Part shown: positions 55,346-64,000 of the stretch, piece by piece
How the letters are laid out: each line of letters opens with the position of its first letter
Position numbering within the stretch: position 1 is the first letter of the stretch
DNA from: Enterobacter hormaechei ATCC 49162
GTDB lineage: Bacteria > Pseudomonadota > Gammaproteobacteria > Enterobacterales > Enterobacteriaceae
Direction: 5' to 3'
Assembly: GCF_001875655.1 (NCBI RefSeq)
Contig: NZ_MKEQ01000001.1
Span: 2,356,001-2,420,000 of the forward strand
Length of the DNA stretch: 64,000 bases
Notes under the pieces: generated by a model
What the model was told of the DNA's origin: nothing
What the model saw: only the letters and a program-made list of their open reading frames with translations
The model's database searches: none
Program-made: the position numbers and the translations under genes

Positions 55346-56032
55346 TCACTTCTGCCCGTAATAAGCATTCGGGCCGTGCTTACGCATGAAATGCTTGTTC
55401 ATCAGGTAATCATCGATGCCCTGAAGCTGTGGGTTAATGCCGCGCGCAATCCACGCCATTCGAGCCACCTCTTCCATGACCACCGCGTTATGCACGGCGT
55501 CATGCGCATCTTTACCCCAGGAGAACGGCCCGTGCTGATACACCACAATACCTGGTGTATGCAGTGGTTCCGTCTCACCCAGCGTTTCGATAATGACTCT
55601 GCCGGTGTTAAGTTCGTACTCGCCTTCGACCTCAGCCTGCGTTAACGCTCGCGTGCAGGGAATATCGCCAAAGAAGTAATCCGCATGCGTCGTGCCCAGC
55701 GCCGGGATTGCCAGCCCTGCCTGTGCCCAGGCGGTGGCGTGCGTGGAGTGGGTATGCACGACCCCGCCAAGGGACGGGTAACGCTGGTACAGCGCCAGAT
55801 GGGTTGCCGTATCTGAAGAAGGACGCCATTTGCCTTCAACGACGTTTCCTTCAAGATCAACCACCACCATATCGTCCACGTTCATGGCGTCATAGGCCAC
55901 GCCGCTCGGCTTAATCACCACCAGCCCCTGCTCGCGATCGATGGCGCTTACGTTGCCCCAGGTAAACGTCACCAGACCATAGCGCGGGAGATCCATATTG
56001 GCCTCAAAGACCTGCTGTTTCAGCTTAAGCAT
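55346..56032 (-). CDS. ulaF: L-ribulose-5-phosphate 4-epimerase UlaF
   Basis: 228-residue zinc enzyme of the class II aldolase fold that converts L-ribulose 5-phosphate to D-xylulose 5-phosphate, the last ula step. Zinc histidines are visible in [10 protein letters not shown], with YQHGPFSWG supplying the later ligand. Start overlaps the ulaE stop by 8 bases. Last gene of ulaABCDEF. Confidence 0.96.
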   Translation of the reverse strand: MLKLKQQVFEANMDLPRYGLVTFTWGNVSAIDREQGLVVIKPSGVAYDAMNVDDMVVVDLEGNVVEGKWRPSSDTATHLALYQRYPSLGGVVHTHSTHATAWAQAGLAIPALGTTHADYFFGDIPCTRALTQAEVEGEYELNTGRVIIETLGETEPLHTPGIVVYQHGPFSWGKDAHDAVHNAVVMEEVARMAWIARGINPQLQGIDDYLMNKHFMRKHGPNAYYGQK

Positions 56033-56885
56033 GTTCCGCCTCCATCAGGCCTGCCCGTGCCATGCGCTCGCGCACCCAGTCTCGTGCTTTCGCCACTTCT
56101 GCCGCCGGGTCGTCCGCGGTTTCACTCCACATCTCAATCAGGTAAGGCCCGCAATAACCTGTCTGTTTGAGCGTCTGGAAACACCGTTCGAAATCCACCA
56201 CCCCGGTGCCGAACGGAACGTTTTTAAACACGCCGGGACGGGTATCTTTGACGTGTACCGCCACGATATGCCCGATGCCCGCCTGTAGCTCCATCTGTAC
56301 GTCGTTATCCCATGCCGACAGGTTGCCGATATCCGGATAAAGCTGGAACCACGGGTTGTTCAGATAGTGCGCGTAGCCCAGCGCCTTGCTGATGGAGTTC
56401 ATCAACGGATAATCCATGATCTCCATCGCCAGCGTCACCTGCGCACGGCTTGCCATCTCAACGCTCTCTTTCAGGCCGTCACGAAAACGACGACGCGTTT
56501 CATCGTTGGCTTCCTGGTAGTAAACATCATACCCGGCGAGCTGGATCACGCGGATGCCGACATCCTGTGCAAAGCGAATGGCTTTACGCATGATCTCCAG
56601 CCCTTCGGCGCGTACGGCGTCATCTTCGCTGCCAAGCGGAAAACGACGGTGAGCACTCAGGCACATGGATGGCACGCGCACGCCGGTTTCGGCAATGGCG
56701 CTCACCAGCGCCAGACGCTGTTCGCGACTCCAGTCAAGGCGAGCAAGCCGCTCGTCCGTCTCATCCACCGACATTTCGACAAAATCGAAACCCAGCTGCT
56801 TCGCCAGCTGTAACCGCTCCAGCCAGCACTCCCCCGCAGGGAGTGCCTTTTCATAGATGCCAAGCGGGACCTGTTTTGACAACAT
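56025..56885 (-). CDS. ulaE: L-xylulose/3-keto-L-gulonate pathway 3-epimerase UlaE
   Basis: 286-residue TIM-barrel L-ribulose/L-xylulose-5-phosphate 3-epimerase. The N-terminus is [20 protein letters not shown]. Metal-binding Glu, Asp and His residues occur in [32 protein letters not shown] and YLIEMWSE. Two residues longer than the E. coli protein. Starts 9 bases after ulaD. Confidence 0.96.
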   Translation of the reverse strand: MLSKQVPLGIYEKALPAGECWLERLQLAKQLGFDFVEMSVDETDERLARLDWSREQRLALVSAIAETGVRVPSMCLSAHRRFPLGSEDDAVRAEGLEIMRKAIRFAQDVGIRVIQLAGYDVYYQEANDETRRRFRDGLKESVEMASRAQVTLAMEIMDYPLMNSISKALGYAHYLNNPWFQLYPDIGNLSAWDNDVQMELQAGIGHIVAVHVKDTRPGVFKNVPFGTGVVDFERCFQTLKQTGYCGPYLIEMWSETADDPAAEVAKARDWVRERMARAGLMEAEHA

Positions 56886-56894
56886 ACCCGCTCC

Positions 56895-57551
56895 TTAGCC
56901 CCAAAGCTGAGCGATTGAGCGTTTGAACTGACGCGCCGCTTCCACCGGAGATTCCGCGTCGCGAATGCTGCGGCCAGCAATAAAGACGTGGATTGGAATA
57001 CCTTTGAACAGCGGCAGATCTTCCAGCGCCAGGCCACCGGTGACGGTCACTTTGAAACCCATATCCGCCAGGCGTTTAATCGCGCTGATATCGGCTTCGC
57101 CCCACGCCACGCCTGCGGCCTGCGCATCACGGCTGCGGTGATACACCACCTGCTGTATACCCGCGTCGCGCCACTCCTGCGCCTGCTCCCAGGTCCAGAA
57201 ACCGGTCAGTTCAATCTGCACGTCGCCGTTGAACTCTTTTGCCACGTCCAGCGCGCCTTTGGCGGTGTTGATATCCGCACAGCAGATCACGGTGACCCAG
57301 TCGGCGTTGGCTTCAAAGCACATGCGGGAAAGGATTTTGCCCGCATCAGCGATTTTGGCATCCGCCAGCACGATTTTATGCGGATAGAGCGCCTTCAGGT
57401 CACGAACCGCACGAACGCCTTCGCCCACGCACAGAATGGTACCGACTTCGATGATGTCCACCTCTTCCGCAATCAGACGGGTGGTTTCGTAAGCGTGAGA
57501 CAGAGTCTGGTTATCCAGCGCGACCTGCAACATTGGTAATGACATTTTCAA
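56895..57551 (-). CDS. ulaD: 3-keto-L-gulonate-6-phosphate decarboxylase UlaD
   Basis: 218-residue OMP-decarboxylase-superfamily barrel, Mg-dependent, producing L-xylulose 5-phosphate and CO2. The catalytic segment [11 protein letters not shown] contains the conserved Asp-Lys residues. Sits between ulaC and ulaE with 6- and 9-base gaps. Confidence 0.97.
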   Translation of the reverse strand: MKMSLPMLQVALDNQTLSHAYETTRLIAEEVDIIEVGTILCVGEGVRAVRDLKALYPHKIVLADAKIADAGKILSRMCFEANADWVTVICCADINTAKGALDVAKEFNGDVQIELTGFWTWEQAQEWRDAGIQQVVYHRSRDAQAAGVAWGEADISAIKRLADMGFKVTVTGGLALEDLPLFKGIPIHVFIAGRSIRDAESPVEAARQFKRSIAQLWG

Positions 57552-57557
57552 TTCCTC

Positions 57558-58025
57558 TTAAACGGCCGCCGCAGTGGCGTTATCAATTAAATCCAGCACG
57601 TCCTGCGCGGTACGGCAGGCGCGTAAACGGTCAAAGTTGGCTTCGTCCTCAAACAGATTGACGATCTGCATGATCCCCACCTCCTGGTGGGTGTTGGCAT
57701 CGACAGCCGCCATGGTGATCAGAATGTCGACCGGGTCGTTATCTTCGTGGTTGAACACCAGTGGTTTTTTCAATGTCACCAGCGCAAAACCGGTTTTCTT
57801 GACGCCTTCTTCCGGACGGCCATGCGGCATAGCCAGCCCCGGGGCAATCACAAAATAGGGTCCAAACTGCGCCACGCCATCCAGAATGGCCTGGTAATAA
57901 CGCGGCTCGACAACGTCCGCCTTAACCAGCAGGTCCACGCTCAGCTTCACCGCTTCCTGCCAGGTGCTGGCTTCGGCCTGTAAAAGGATGGAGTTATTCT
58001 CTGCCAGCGAATCACGTAGTTTCAT
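57558..58025 (-). CDS. ulaC: Ascorbate-specific PTS EIIA component UlaC
   Basis: 155-residue cytoplasmic EIIA-2 phosphocarrier. The phosphorylated histidine is in [12 protein letters not shown]. Passes phosphate from HPr to UlaB. Nine bases separate it from ulaB. Confidence 0.96.
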   Translation of the reverse strand: MKLRDSLAENNSILLQAEASTWQEAVKLSVDLLVKADVVEPRYYQAILDGVAQFGPYFVIAPGLAMPHGRPEEGVKKTGFALVTLKKPLVFNHEDNDPVDILITMAAVDANTHQEVGIMQIVNLFEDEANFDRLRACRTAQDVLDLIDNATAAAV

Positions 58026-58034
58026 GTGGCGTCC

Positions 58035-58340
58035 TCACTTCACGTCTTGTGGGAAGTGTTCTTTGATCACTTCCAGCAGTTTTGGCCCAAAATCCGCAGG
58101 CGACAGCATATTGCGTACGCCTACCACATATTTGTTCCCCGAGACGCTAATCTCACCGGCAATGTGCGTTGAGGCGATGATGATGTCCGCGCCGTTCAGT
58201 TCACTTTTGTATTCACCCACTGCGCAGCTGTTCACCGTGTGGTCAATGTTTGACTGGGTTAAAAACTGATCCACTTTCATTTTCATGATCATGGAGCTTC
58301 CTTGCCCATTGCCACACACAGCCAGGATACGTACGGTCAT
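58035..58340 (-). CDS. ulaB: Ascorbate-specific PTS EIIB component UlaB
   Basis: 101-residue EIIB with the phosphocysteine P-loop [14 protein letters not shown] at its N-terminus. Relays phosphate from UlaC to L-ascorbate during uptake through UlaA. Twelve bases after the ulaA stop. Confidence 0.97.
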   Translation of the reverse strand: MTVRILAVCGNGQGSSMIMKMKVDQFLTQSNIDHTVNSCAVGEYKSELNGADIIIASTHIAGEISVSGNKYVVGVRNMLSPADFGPKLLEVIKEHFPQDVK

Positions 58341-58352
58341 AATCGAAACTCC

Positions 58353-60112
<1,760 letters not shown>

Positions 60113-61177
60113 ATGAGTAAAGTGAAAACCATCACCCGTGAATCATGGATTCTGAGTACCTTTCCGGAGTGGGGCAGCTGGCTGAACGAAGAGATCGAGC
60201 AGGAACAGGTTGCTCCTGGCACATTTGCGATGTGGTGGCTGGGCTGCACCGGCATCTGGCTGAAATCAGAAGGTGGCGCCAACATTTGCGTTGATTTCTG
60301 GTGCGGCACCGGCAAACAGAGCCATGGTAATCCGCTGATGAAAAAAGGCCACCAGATGCAGCGTATGGCTGGCGTGGAAAAACTTCAGCCGAACCTGCGC
60401 ACCACGCCTTTTGTGCTTGATCCTTTTGCCATTCGCCAGATCGACGCCGTTCTCTCTACCCACGATCACAACGATCATATCGACGTGAACGTGGCGGCAG
60501 CGGTCATGCAAAACTGCGCGGACGACGTACCGTTTATCGGGCCACAGACCTGCGTGGATTTGTGGATTGGCTGGGGCGTGCCAAAAGAGCGCTGCATCGT
60601 GATGAAGCCAGGCGACGTGGTGAAAATCAAAGACATCGAAATTCATGCGCTGGATGCCTTTGACCGTACCGCGCTGATCACCCTGCCAGCCGACCAGAAA
60701 GCCGCAGGCGTGCTGCCAGACGGCATGGACGAGCGCGCGGTGAACTACCTGTTCAAAACGCCTGGCGGTTCCCTGTATCACAGCGGCGACTCCCACTACT
60801 CCAACTACTACGCGAAGCACGGTAACGAGCACCAGATTGACGTGGCGCTGGGATCCTACGGTGAAAACCCGCGCGGGATCACCGACAAAATGACCAGCGC
60901 GGACATGCTGCGCATGGCCGAAGCGTTGAACACCAAAGTGGTGATCCCGTTCCACCACGATATCTGGTCAAACTTCCAGGCCGACCCGCAAGAGATTCGC
61001 GTCCTGTGGGAGATGAAAAAAGACCGCCTCAAGTATGGCTTCAAGCCGTTCATCTGGCAGGTTGGCGGCAAGTTCACCTGGCCGCTGGATAAAGACAATC
61101 TTGAGTACCACTACCCGCGTGGTTTCGATGATTGCTTCACGATTGAACCAGACCTGCCGTTCAAGTCCTTCCTCTGA
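60113..61177 (+). CDS. ulaG: L-ascorbate-6-phosphate lactonase UlaG
   Basis: 354-residue metallo-beta-lactamase-fold lactonase opening L-ascorbate 6-phosphate to 3-keto-L-gulonate 6-phosphate in the cytoplasm. The metal motif [10 protein letters not shown] is clear, with later histidines in YHSGDSHYS and IPFHHD. Start at 60113 ([12 protein letters not shown]) follows AGGAG and matches E. coli; a frame from 60089 is rejected. Confidence 0.97.
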   Translation: MSKVKTITRESWILSTFPEWGSWLNEEIEQEQVAPGTFAMWWLGCTGIWLKSEGGANICVDFWCGTGKQSHGNPLMKKGHQMQRMAGVEKLQPNLRTTPFVLDPFAIRQIDAVLSTHDHNDHIDVNVAAAVMQNCADDVPFIGPQTCVDLWIGWGVPKERCIVMKPGDVVKIKDIEIHALDAFDRTALITLPADQKAAGVLPDGMDERAVNYLFKTPGGSLYHSGDSHYSNYYAKHGNEHQIDVALGSYGENPRGITDKMTSADMLRMAEALNTKVVIPFHHDIWSNFQADPQEIRVLWEMKKDRLKYGFKPFIWQVGGKFTWPLDKDNLEYHYPRGFDDCFTIEPDLPFKSFL

Positions 61178-61188
61178 TTCCGAGGCTC

Positions 61189-61229
61189 CATCGCCAGACC
61201 CTGCGTCTGGCGATGTCATTTTTATTTTA
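61189..61229 (+). terminator. Terminator of ulaG
   Basis: CATCGCCAGAC-cctgc-GTCTGGCGATG is a perfect 11-bp stem followed by TCATTTTTATTTT, between ulaG and ulaR. Confidence 0.9.
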
Positions 61230-61287
61230 GTAATTTCACGCTATTTCAAATATCATCTTTTCAAATCAATTCTTATCGGAATAGCTC

Positions 61288-62043
61288 ATGACGGAAGCGC
61301 AACGGCATCAAATTTTACTGGAACTCCTGGCGCAAACAGGGTTTATCACCGTCGAGAAAGTGATCGAACGTTTAGGGATCTCCCCCGCCACCGCGCGGCG
61401 GGACATCAACAAGCTGGATGAGAGCGGCAAACTTAAAAAAGTCCGCAACGGCGCAGAGGCCATCAGCCAGCAGCGCCCACGCTGGACGCCGATGAACATC
61501 CACCAGGCGCAGAATCACGATGAAAAGGTGCGGATTGCCAGAGCGGCATCACAGCTGGTCAATCCTGGAGAAAGCGTGGTGATCAACTGCGGTTCGACGG
61601 CGTTCTTACTGGGCCGCGAGATGTGCGGCAAGCCGGTGCAAATCATCACCAACTATTTGCCGCTGGCCAACTATCTCATTGACCAGGAACATGAAAGCGT
61701 GGTGATCATGGGCGGCCAGTACAACAAGAGCCAGTCCATCACCCTGAGCCCGCAGGACAGTGAAAACAGTCTCTACGCCGGGCACTGGATGTTTACCAGC
61801 GGCAAAGGCCTGACGGCAGATGGCCTGTATAAAACCGATATGCTTACCGCTATGGCAGAGCAGAATATGCTTAACGTGGTGGGCAAGCTGGTGGTGCTGG
61901 TCGACAGCAGCAAGGTCGGTGAACGCGCTGGCATGCTTTTCAGCCGCGCCGAGCAAATCAGCATGGTGATCACCGGCAAAAACGCTAACCCCGAGATCCT
62001 CAGCAAGCTGGAGGATCAGGGTGTCACGGTGCTGCGCGTTTAA
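61288..62043 (+). CDS. ulaR: HTH-type repressor UlaR (DeoR family)
   Basis: 251-residue repressor of the ula regulon. The N-terminal DeoR HTH ([20 protein letters not shown]) is followed by a sugar-phosphate-sensing domain with [10 protein letters not shown]. In E. coli, L-ascorbate 6-phosphate releases it from DNA. Its last 4 bases overlap the convergent yjfP stop. Confidence 0.96.
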   Translation: MTEAQRHQILLELLAQTGFITVEKVIERLGISPATARRDINKLDESGKLKKVRNGAEAISQQRPRWTPMNIHQAQNHDEKVRIARAASQLVNPGESVVINCGSTAFLLGREMCGKPVQIITNYLPLANYLIDQEHESVVIMGGQYNKSQSITLSPQDSENSLYAGHWMFTSGKGLTADGLYKTDMLTAMAEQNMLNVVGKLVVLVDSSKVGERAGMLFSRAEQISMVITGKNANPEILSKLEDQGVTVLRV

Positions 62044-62762
62044 AGGTGTTGACGGAAGAATTCCACGGTTGATTCCAGCGCTGCCGGCGTAATACGGTGC
62101 CGGACGCCAGCTCCCCACAGGCAGGTCAGATTGCTGTCCAGCCCTTCACGCTGTAGCGCCTGTTGCAGACGGAACGTTTCGCCGGGCGGTACAACGTCGT
62201 CGGCGTCGCCATGCCACAGCAGCAGCGGACGATCGGCCAGTTGCGCAAGCGCATGGCTGACGTCCCATTCAGACAACAGGGCTTCAATCTCCTGAGGGGC
62301 CTGCGGCGGGAACAGCGTCTTTGCCAGTGACGTAAAGTAGCCCGATCCCATCAGGCAAGCCACGGACGTCACCTCCGGATGCCTGGACATGATCCCCAGC
62401 GCCGTCATTCCTCCCATTGATGCCCCAGCGACCGCCAGCCGTTTCCCCTCCACCAGCCCGGCCTGTAAGAGCGCGTCACGCAGCCCGGCAAACTCCGTCA
62501 GATTGCCGTGCAGCGTTTGCCAGAACAGCCCCAGCCGCGCCTGCTCATCGCCCGTAAAGCGTGCCCCATGATTCGGCGCATCCGGCATGACCACCCGGAA
62601 ACCGGCCTGCGCCAGCGCGACGGCAAAATAGCTGTAGACCAGCTTCGAGGAGAGAAAGCCATGATAGAAAACTACCGTGGGCAGCGGCTGCTCACCTTTA
62701 CCAGCCGGGAAAGCATGGATGATCTCATGCTCACTCAGCTGGTGAGTTTCAATTTCAATCAT
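62040..62762 (-). CDS. yjfP: Alpha/beta-hydrolase esterase YjfP
   Basis: 240-residue cytoplasmic carboxylesterase of the dienelactone-hydrolase-like group. Catalytic triad candidates are Ser in [10 protein letters not shown], Asp in [11 protein letters not shown] and His in [19 protein letters not shown] forms the oxyanion region. It is slightly shorter than E. coli YjfP (249). Convergent with ulaR, divergent from bsmA. Confidence 0.93.
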   Translation of the reverse strand: MIEIETHQLSEHEIIHAFPAGKGEQPLPTVVFYHGFLSSKLVYSYFAVALAQAGFRVVMPDAPNHGARFTGDEQARLGLFWQTLHGNLTEFAGLRDALLQAGLVEGKRLAVAGASMGGMTALGIMSRHPEVTSVACLMGSGYFTSLAKTLFPPQAPQEIEALLSEWDVSHALAQLADRPLLLWHGDADDVVPPGETFRLQQALQREGLDSNLTCLWGAGVRHRITPAALESTVEFFRQHL

Positions 62763-62899
62763 TGTCGATCCTGTGCTGATGAATGATTCATAATGTTGAG
62801 AGCTGGATTACGGTTTCACGATATTTTCATTCGAAATCTACGTCCCAGATAACACTTCGGGAACATTCCCCCAAAACTAAATTCGCAGACAACTACACT

Positions 62900-63229
62900 A
62901 TGGCTATCAGGAAAAGAGACAGGTTTATGCGCAGGCTTACCGCTTTATTGCTGGTCTCACTGCTCAGCGGATGTTCCGTATTGCAGGGTACGCCAGAACC
63001 GGCGCCGCCGGTTACCGATCATCCTCAGGAAATTCGTCGTAATCAGACAGAAGGATTACAACGCCTGGGTACCGTATCCGCGATGGTTCGTGGTTCACCG
63101 GATGATGCAGAAGACGCAATTGAAGCACAGGCCGTTGCCGCAAAAGCAGATTATTACGTCATCACAATGATTGATGAAACCATTATTACGGGACAGTGGT
63201 ACGCGCAGGGCATTTTGTACCGGAAATAA
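62900..63229 (+). CDS. bsmA: Biofilm-stress lipoprotein BsmA (YjfO)
   Basis: 109-residue lipoprotein. The signal peptide ends in the lipobox LLSG-C, giving a lipidated cysteine at about residue 28, then a DUF1471 domain (GLQRLGTVSAMVRGSPDDAE). E. coli BsmA contributes to peroxide and acid tolerance and to biofilm stress. The start at 62900 (MAIRKRDRF) gives the E. coli length; an upstream frame from 62783 is not supported. Confidence 0.93.
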   Translation: MAIRKRDRFMRRLTALLLVSLLSGCSVLQGTPEPAPPVTDHPQEIRRNQTEGLQRLGTVSAMVRGSPDDAEDAIEAQAVAAKADYYVITMIDETIITGQWYAQGILYRK

Positions 63230-63377
63230 TCATCATCATTTGAATGACCTTTACACTGCTTTGCGTCCGTAGACATTTTCCTGTCCACAATAAACTCCAT
63301 GCCAGCGACAATGGAAATGAGTTTATTCGCGAAGGATTGCCCGGCGGATACCGGAGACACGTGAAAAGGAGCTGACG

Positions 63378-63653
63378 ATGAAACGAACCCTTGCTTTAAC
63401 GACGCTAATGCTTTCAGCGGGCCTGCTGAGCACCACGGCGCAGTCGGCCGAATTTGCCAGCGCGGATTGCGTCACGGGCCTGAACGAGATTGGTCAGATC
63501 TCCGTCAATAATATCACGGGGAGTCCGCAAGACGTTGAACGTGTCGTCGCCCTGAAGGCCGATGAACAGGGCGCATCCTGGTATCGCATCGTCCAGATGC
63601 AGGAAGATCACCATGTAAATCACTGGCGTGTGCAGGCCATTCTGTATGCATAA
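63378..63653 (+). CDS. yjfN: DUF1471 periplasmic protein YjfN
   Basis: 91-residue exported protein with signal peptide ending AQSA-EFASADC and a DUF1471 domain (GLNEIGQISVNNITGSPQDV). Nearly identical to E. coli YjfN, reported as a DegP activator under stress (recalled, not checked). 148 bases after bsmA, with its own AAAGGAG site. Confidence 0.93.
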   Translation: MKRTLALTTLMLSAGLLSTTAQSAEFASADCVTGLNEIGQISVNNITGSPQDVERVVALKADEQGASWYRIVQMQEDHHVNHWRVQAILYA

Positions 63654-63664
63654 TCCCTTCTGAT

Positions 63665-63700
63665 AAAAGCCACTTAATTTTAGTGGCTTTTCACTTTTGC
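63665..63700 (+). terminator. Terminator of yjfN
   Basis: AAAAGCCACT and AGTGGCTTTT form a 10-bp stem followed by CACTTTT, 12 bases after the yjfN stop. The A/T-rich stem ends suit bidirectional use. Confidence 0.88.
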
Positions 63701-63765
63701 AAATTTTTTATCCCTCACAAAACCAAATAAAAACAAAAGCGTAACATCCAGTTACATTAAACAGA

Positions 63766-63792
63766 TAAACGTTCTCTCCGCTCTGCCGTTGA
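63766..63792 (+). promoter_or_regulatory. Probable FliA promoter of the truncated chemoreceptor
   Basis: TAAA (63766-63769), 15 bases, then GCCGTTGA (63785-63792). The -35 and spacing are exact and the -10 matches GCCGATAA at 6 of 8 positions. It is 31 bases before the start codon. Confidence 0.65.
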
Positions 63793-63823
63793 ACAGCCAT
63801 CACTTTTCAATAATGAGCAATTT

Positions 63824-64000
63824 ATGATCACCTTTTTCCGCCGGGCAGGTCTGGGCACGAAGCTATCGCTGCTAACAGGTGCGAGTGTCGCCACGCTTTT
63901 TTTGCTGTTCACTTTCCTGTTGAGCCATAACGCTAGCCAGCAGCTTGAAGATCTTGCGGTTGAAGACCTGCATAATCAATCCACCGGCATGGTGGATATG
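63824..64000 (+). CDS. Methyl-accepting chemotaxis protein, N-terminal fragment (window edge)
   Basis: The first 59 codons of an open frame running off the window: MITFFRRAGLGTKLSLLTGA begins a cytoplasmic stub, then a hydrophobic helix (ATLFLLFTFLL) and the start of a periplasmic region (ASQQLEDLAVEDLHNQSTGM). This is the typical beginning of Cache-domain chemoreceptors. The identification rests on the N-terminus and the FliA-like promoter only; the sensor and signalling domains are not visible. Confidence 0.7.
   Translation, partial: MITFFRRAGLGTKLSLLTGASVATLFLLFTFLLSHNASQQLEDLAVEDLHNQSTGMVDM

Overview
The window is a chromosomal segment of a member of the Enterobacteriaceae, most likely Enterobacter or a close relative such as Lelliottia. 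It is GC-rich and carries REP-like palindromes. Its backbone genes are near-identical in length and order to the E. coli K-12 region from nrdD to the ula regulon. Backbone genes in window order are nrdD-nrdG, cybC, pmbA, darP, mpl, fbp, yjfF-ytfT-ytfR-ytfQ, ppa, ytfP-tamB-tamA, msrA, ytfL, ytfK, ytfJ, cysQ, cpdB, ytfH, ytfG, ytfF, ytfE, cycA, fklB, ytfB, rplI-rpsR-priB-rpsF, yjfY, ulaFEDCBA, ulaG, ulaR, yjfP, bsmA and yjfN. The genus assignment is an inference from gene content; no search was run.

Several accessory blocks are set into this backbone. (1) 1815-10440, between nrdG and cybC: ten codirectional minus-strand genes. In transcription order they are an orphan PRD protein, a glycine-rich SFCGS protein, DUF4312, two membrane proteins (DUF4311, DUF4310), a metal-dependent amidohydrolase, a DgaE-like PLP ammonia lyase, a DgaF-like KDPG aldolase, an exported beta-propeller lactonase and an HTH/PRD/EIIB/EIIA regulator. 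This resembles the poorly characterised EF_0829-EF_0839 type cassette. It reads as uptake and breakdown of an N-acylated amino-sugar acid through an undescribed transporter. It is the best candidate in the window for an undescribed system. (2) 29862-37174, between msrA and ytfL: a LacI-type regulator divergent from four tandem Gfo/Idh/MocA oxidoreductases and a GPH-type sugar symporter. No kinase, aldolase or hydrolase is present. (3) Three chemoreceptor genes lie at separate places (15884-17452, 46167-47816 and 63824 to the window end), each behind a recognisable FliA-type promoter. (4) Smaller insertions are an AraC-type regulator before ytfF and a DMT exporter between ytfB and rplI.

The backbone covers anaerobic dNTP synthesis (nrdDG), galactofuranose import (ytfQRT-yjfF), gluconeogenesis (fbp), peptidoglycan recycling (mpl), outer-membrane assembly (tamAB), repair of oxidative and nitrosative damage (msrA, ytfE), D-amino acid uptake (cycA), ribosomal proteins (rpsF operon) and fermentation of L-ascorbate (ula regulon). 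Regulatory DNA visible directly includes an exact NsrR-type palindrome before ytfE, a sigma70 promoter plus stem-loop before rpsF, inverted repeats in the ulaA/ulaG intergenic region, a CRP-like site and an inverted repeat before the EF_083x-like operon, and many intrinsic terminators and REP/BIME elements. No rRNA, tRNA, CRISPR array, insertion sequence or phage gene was recognised.
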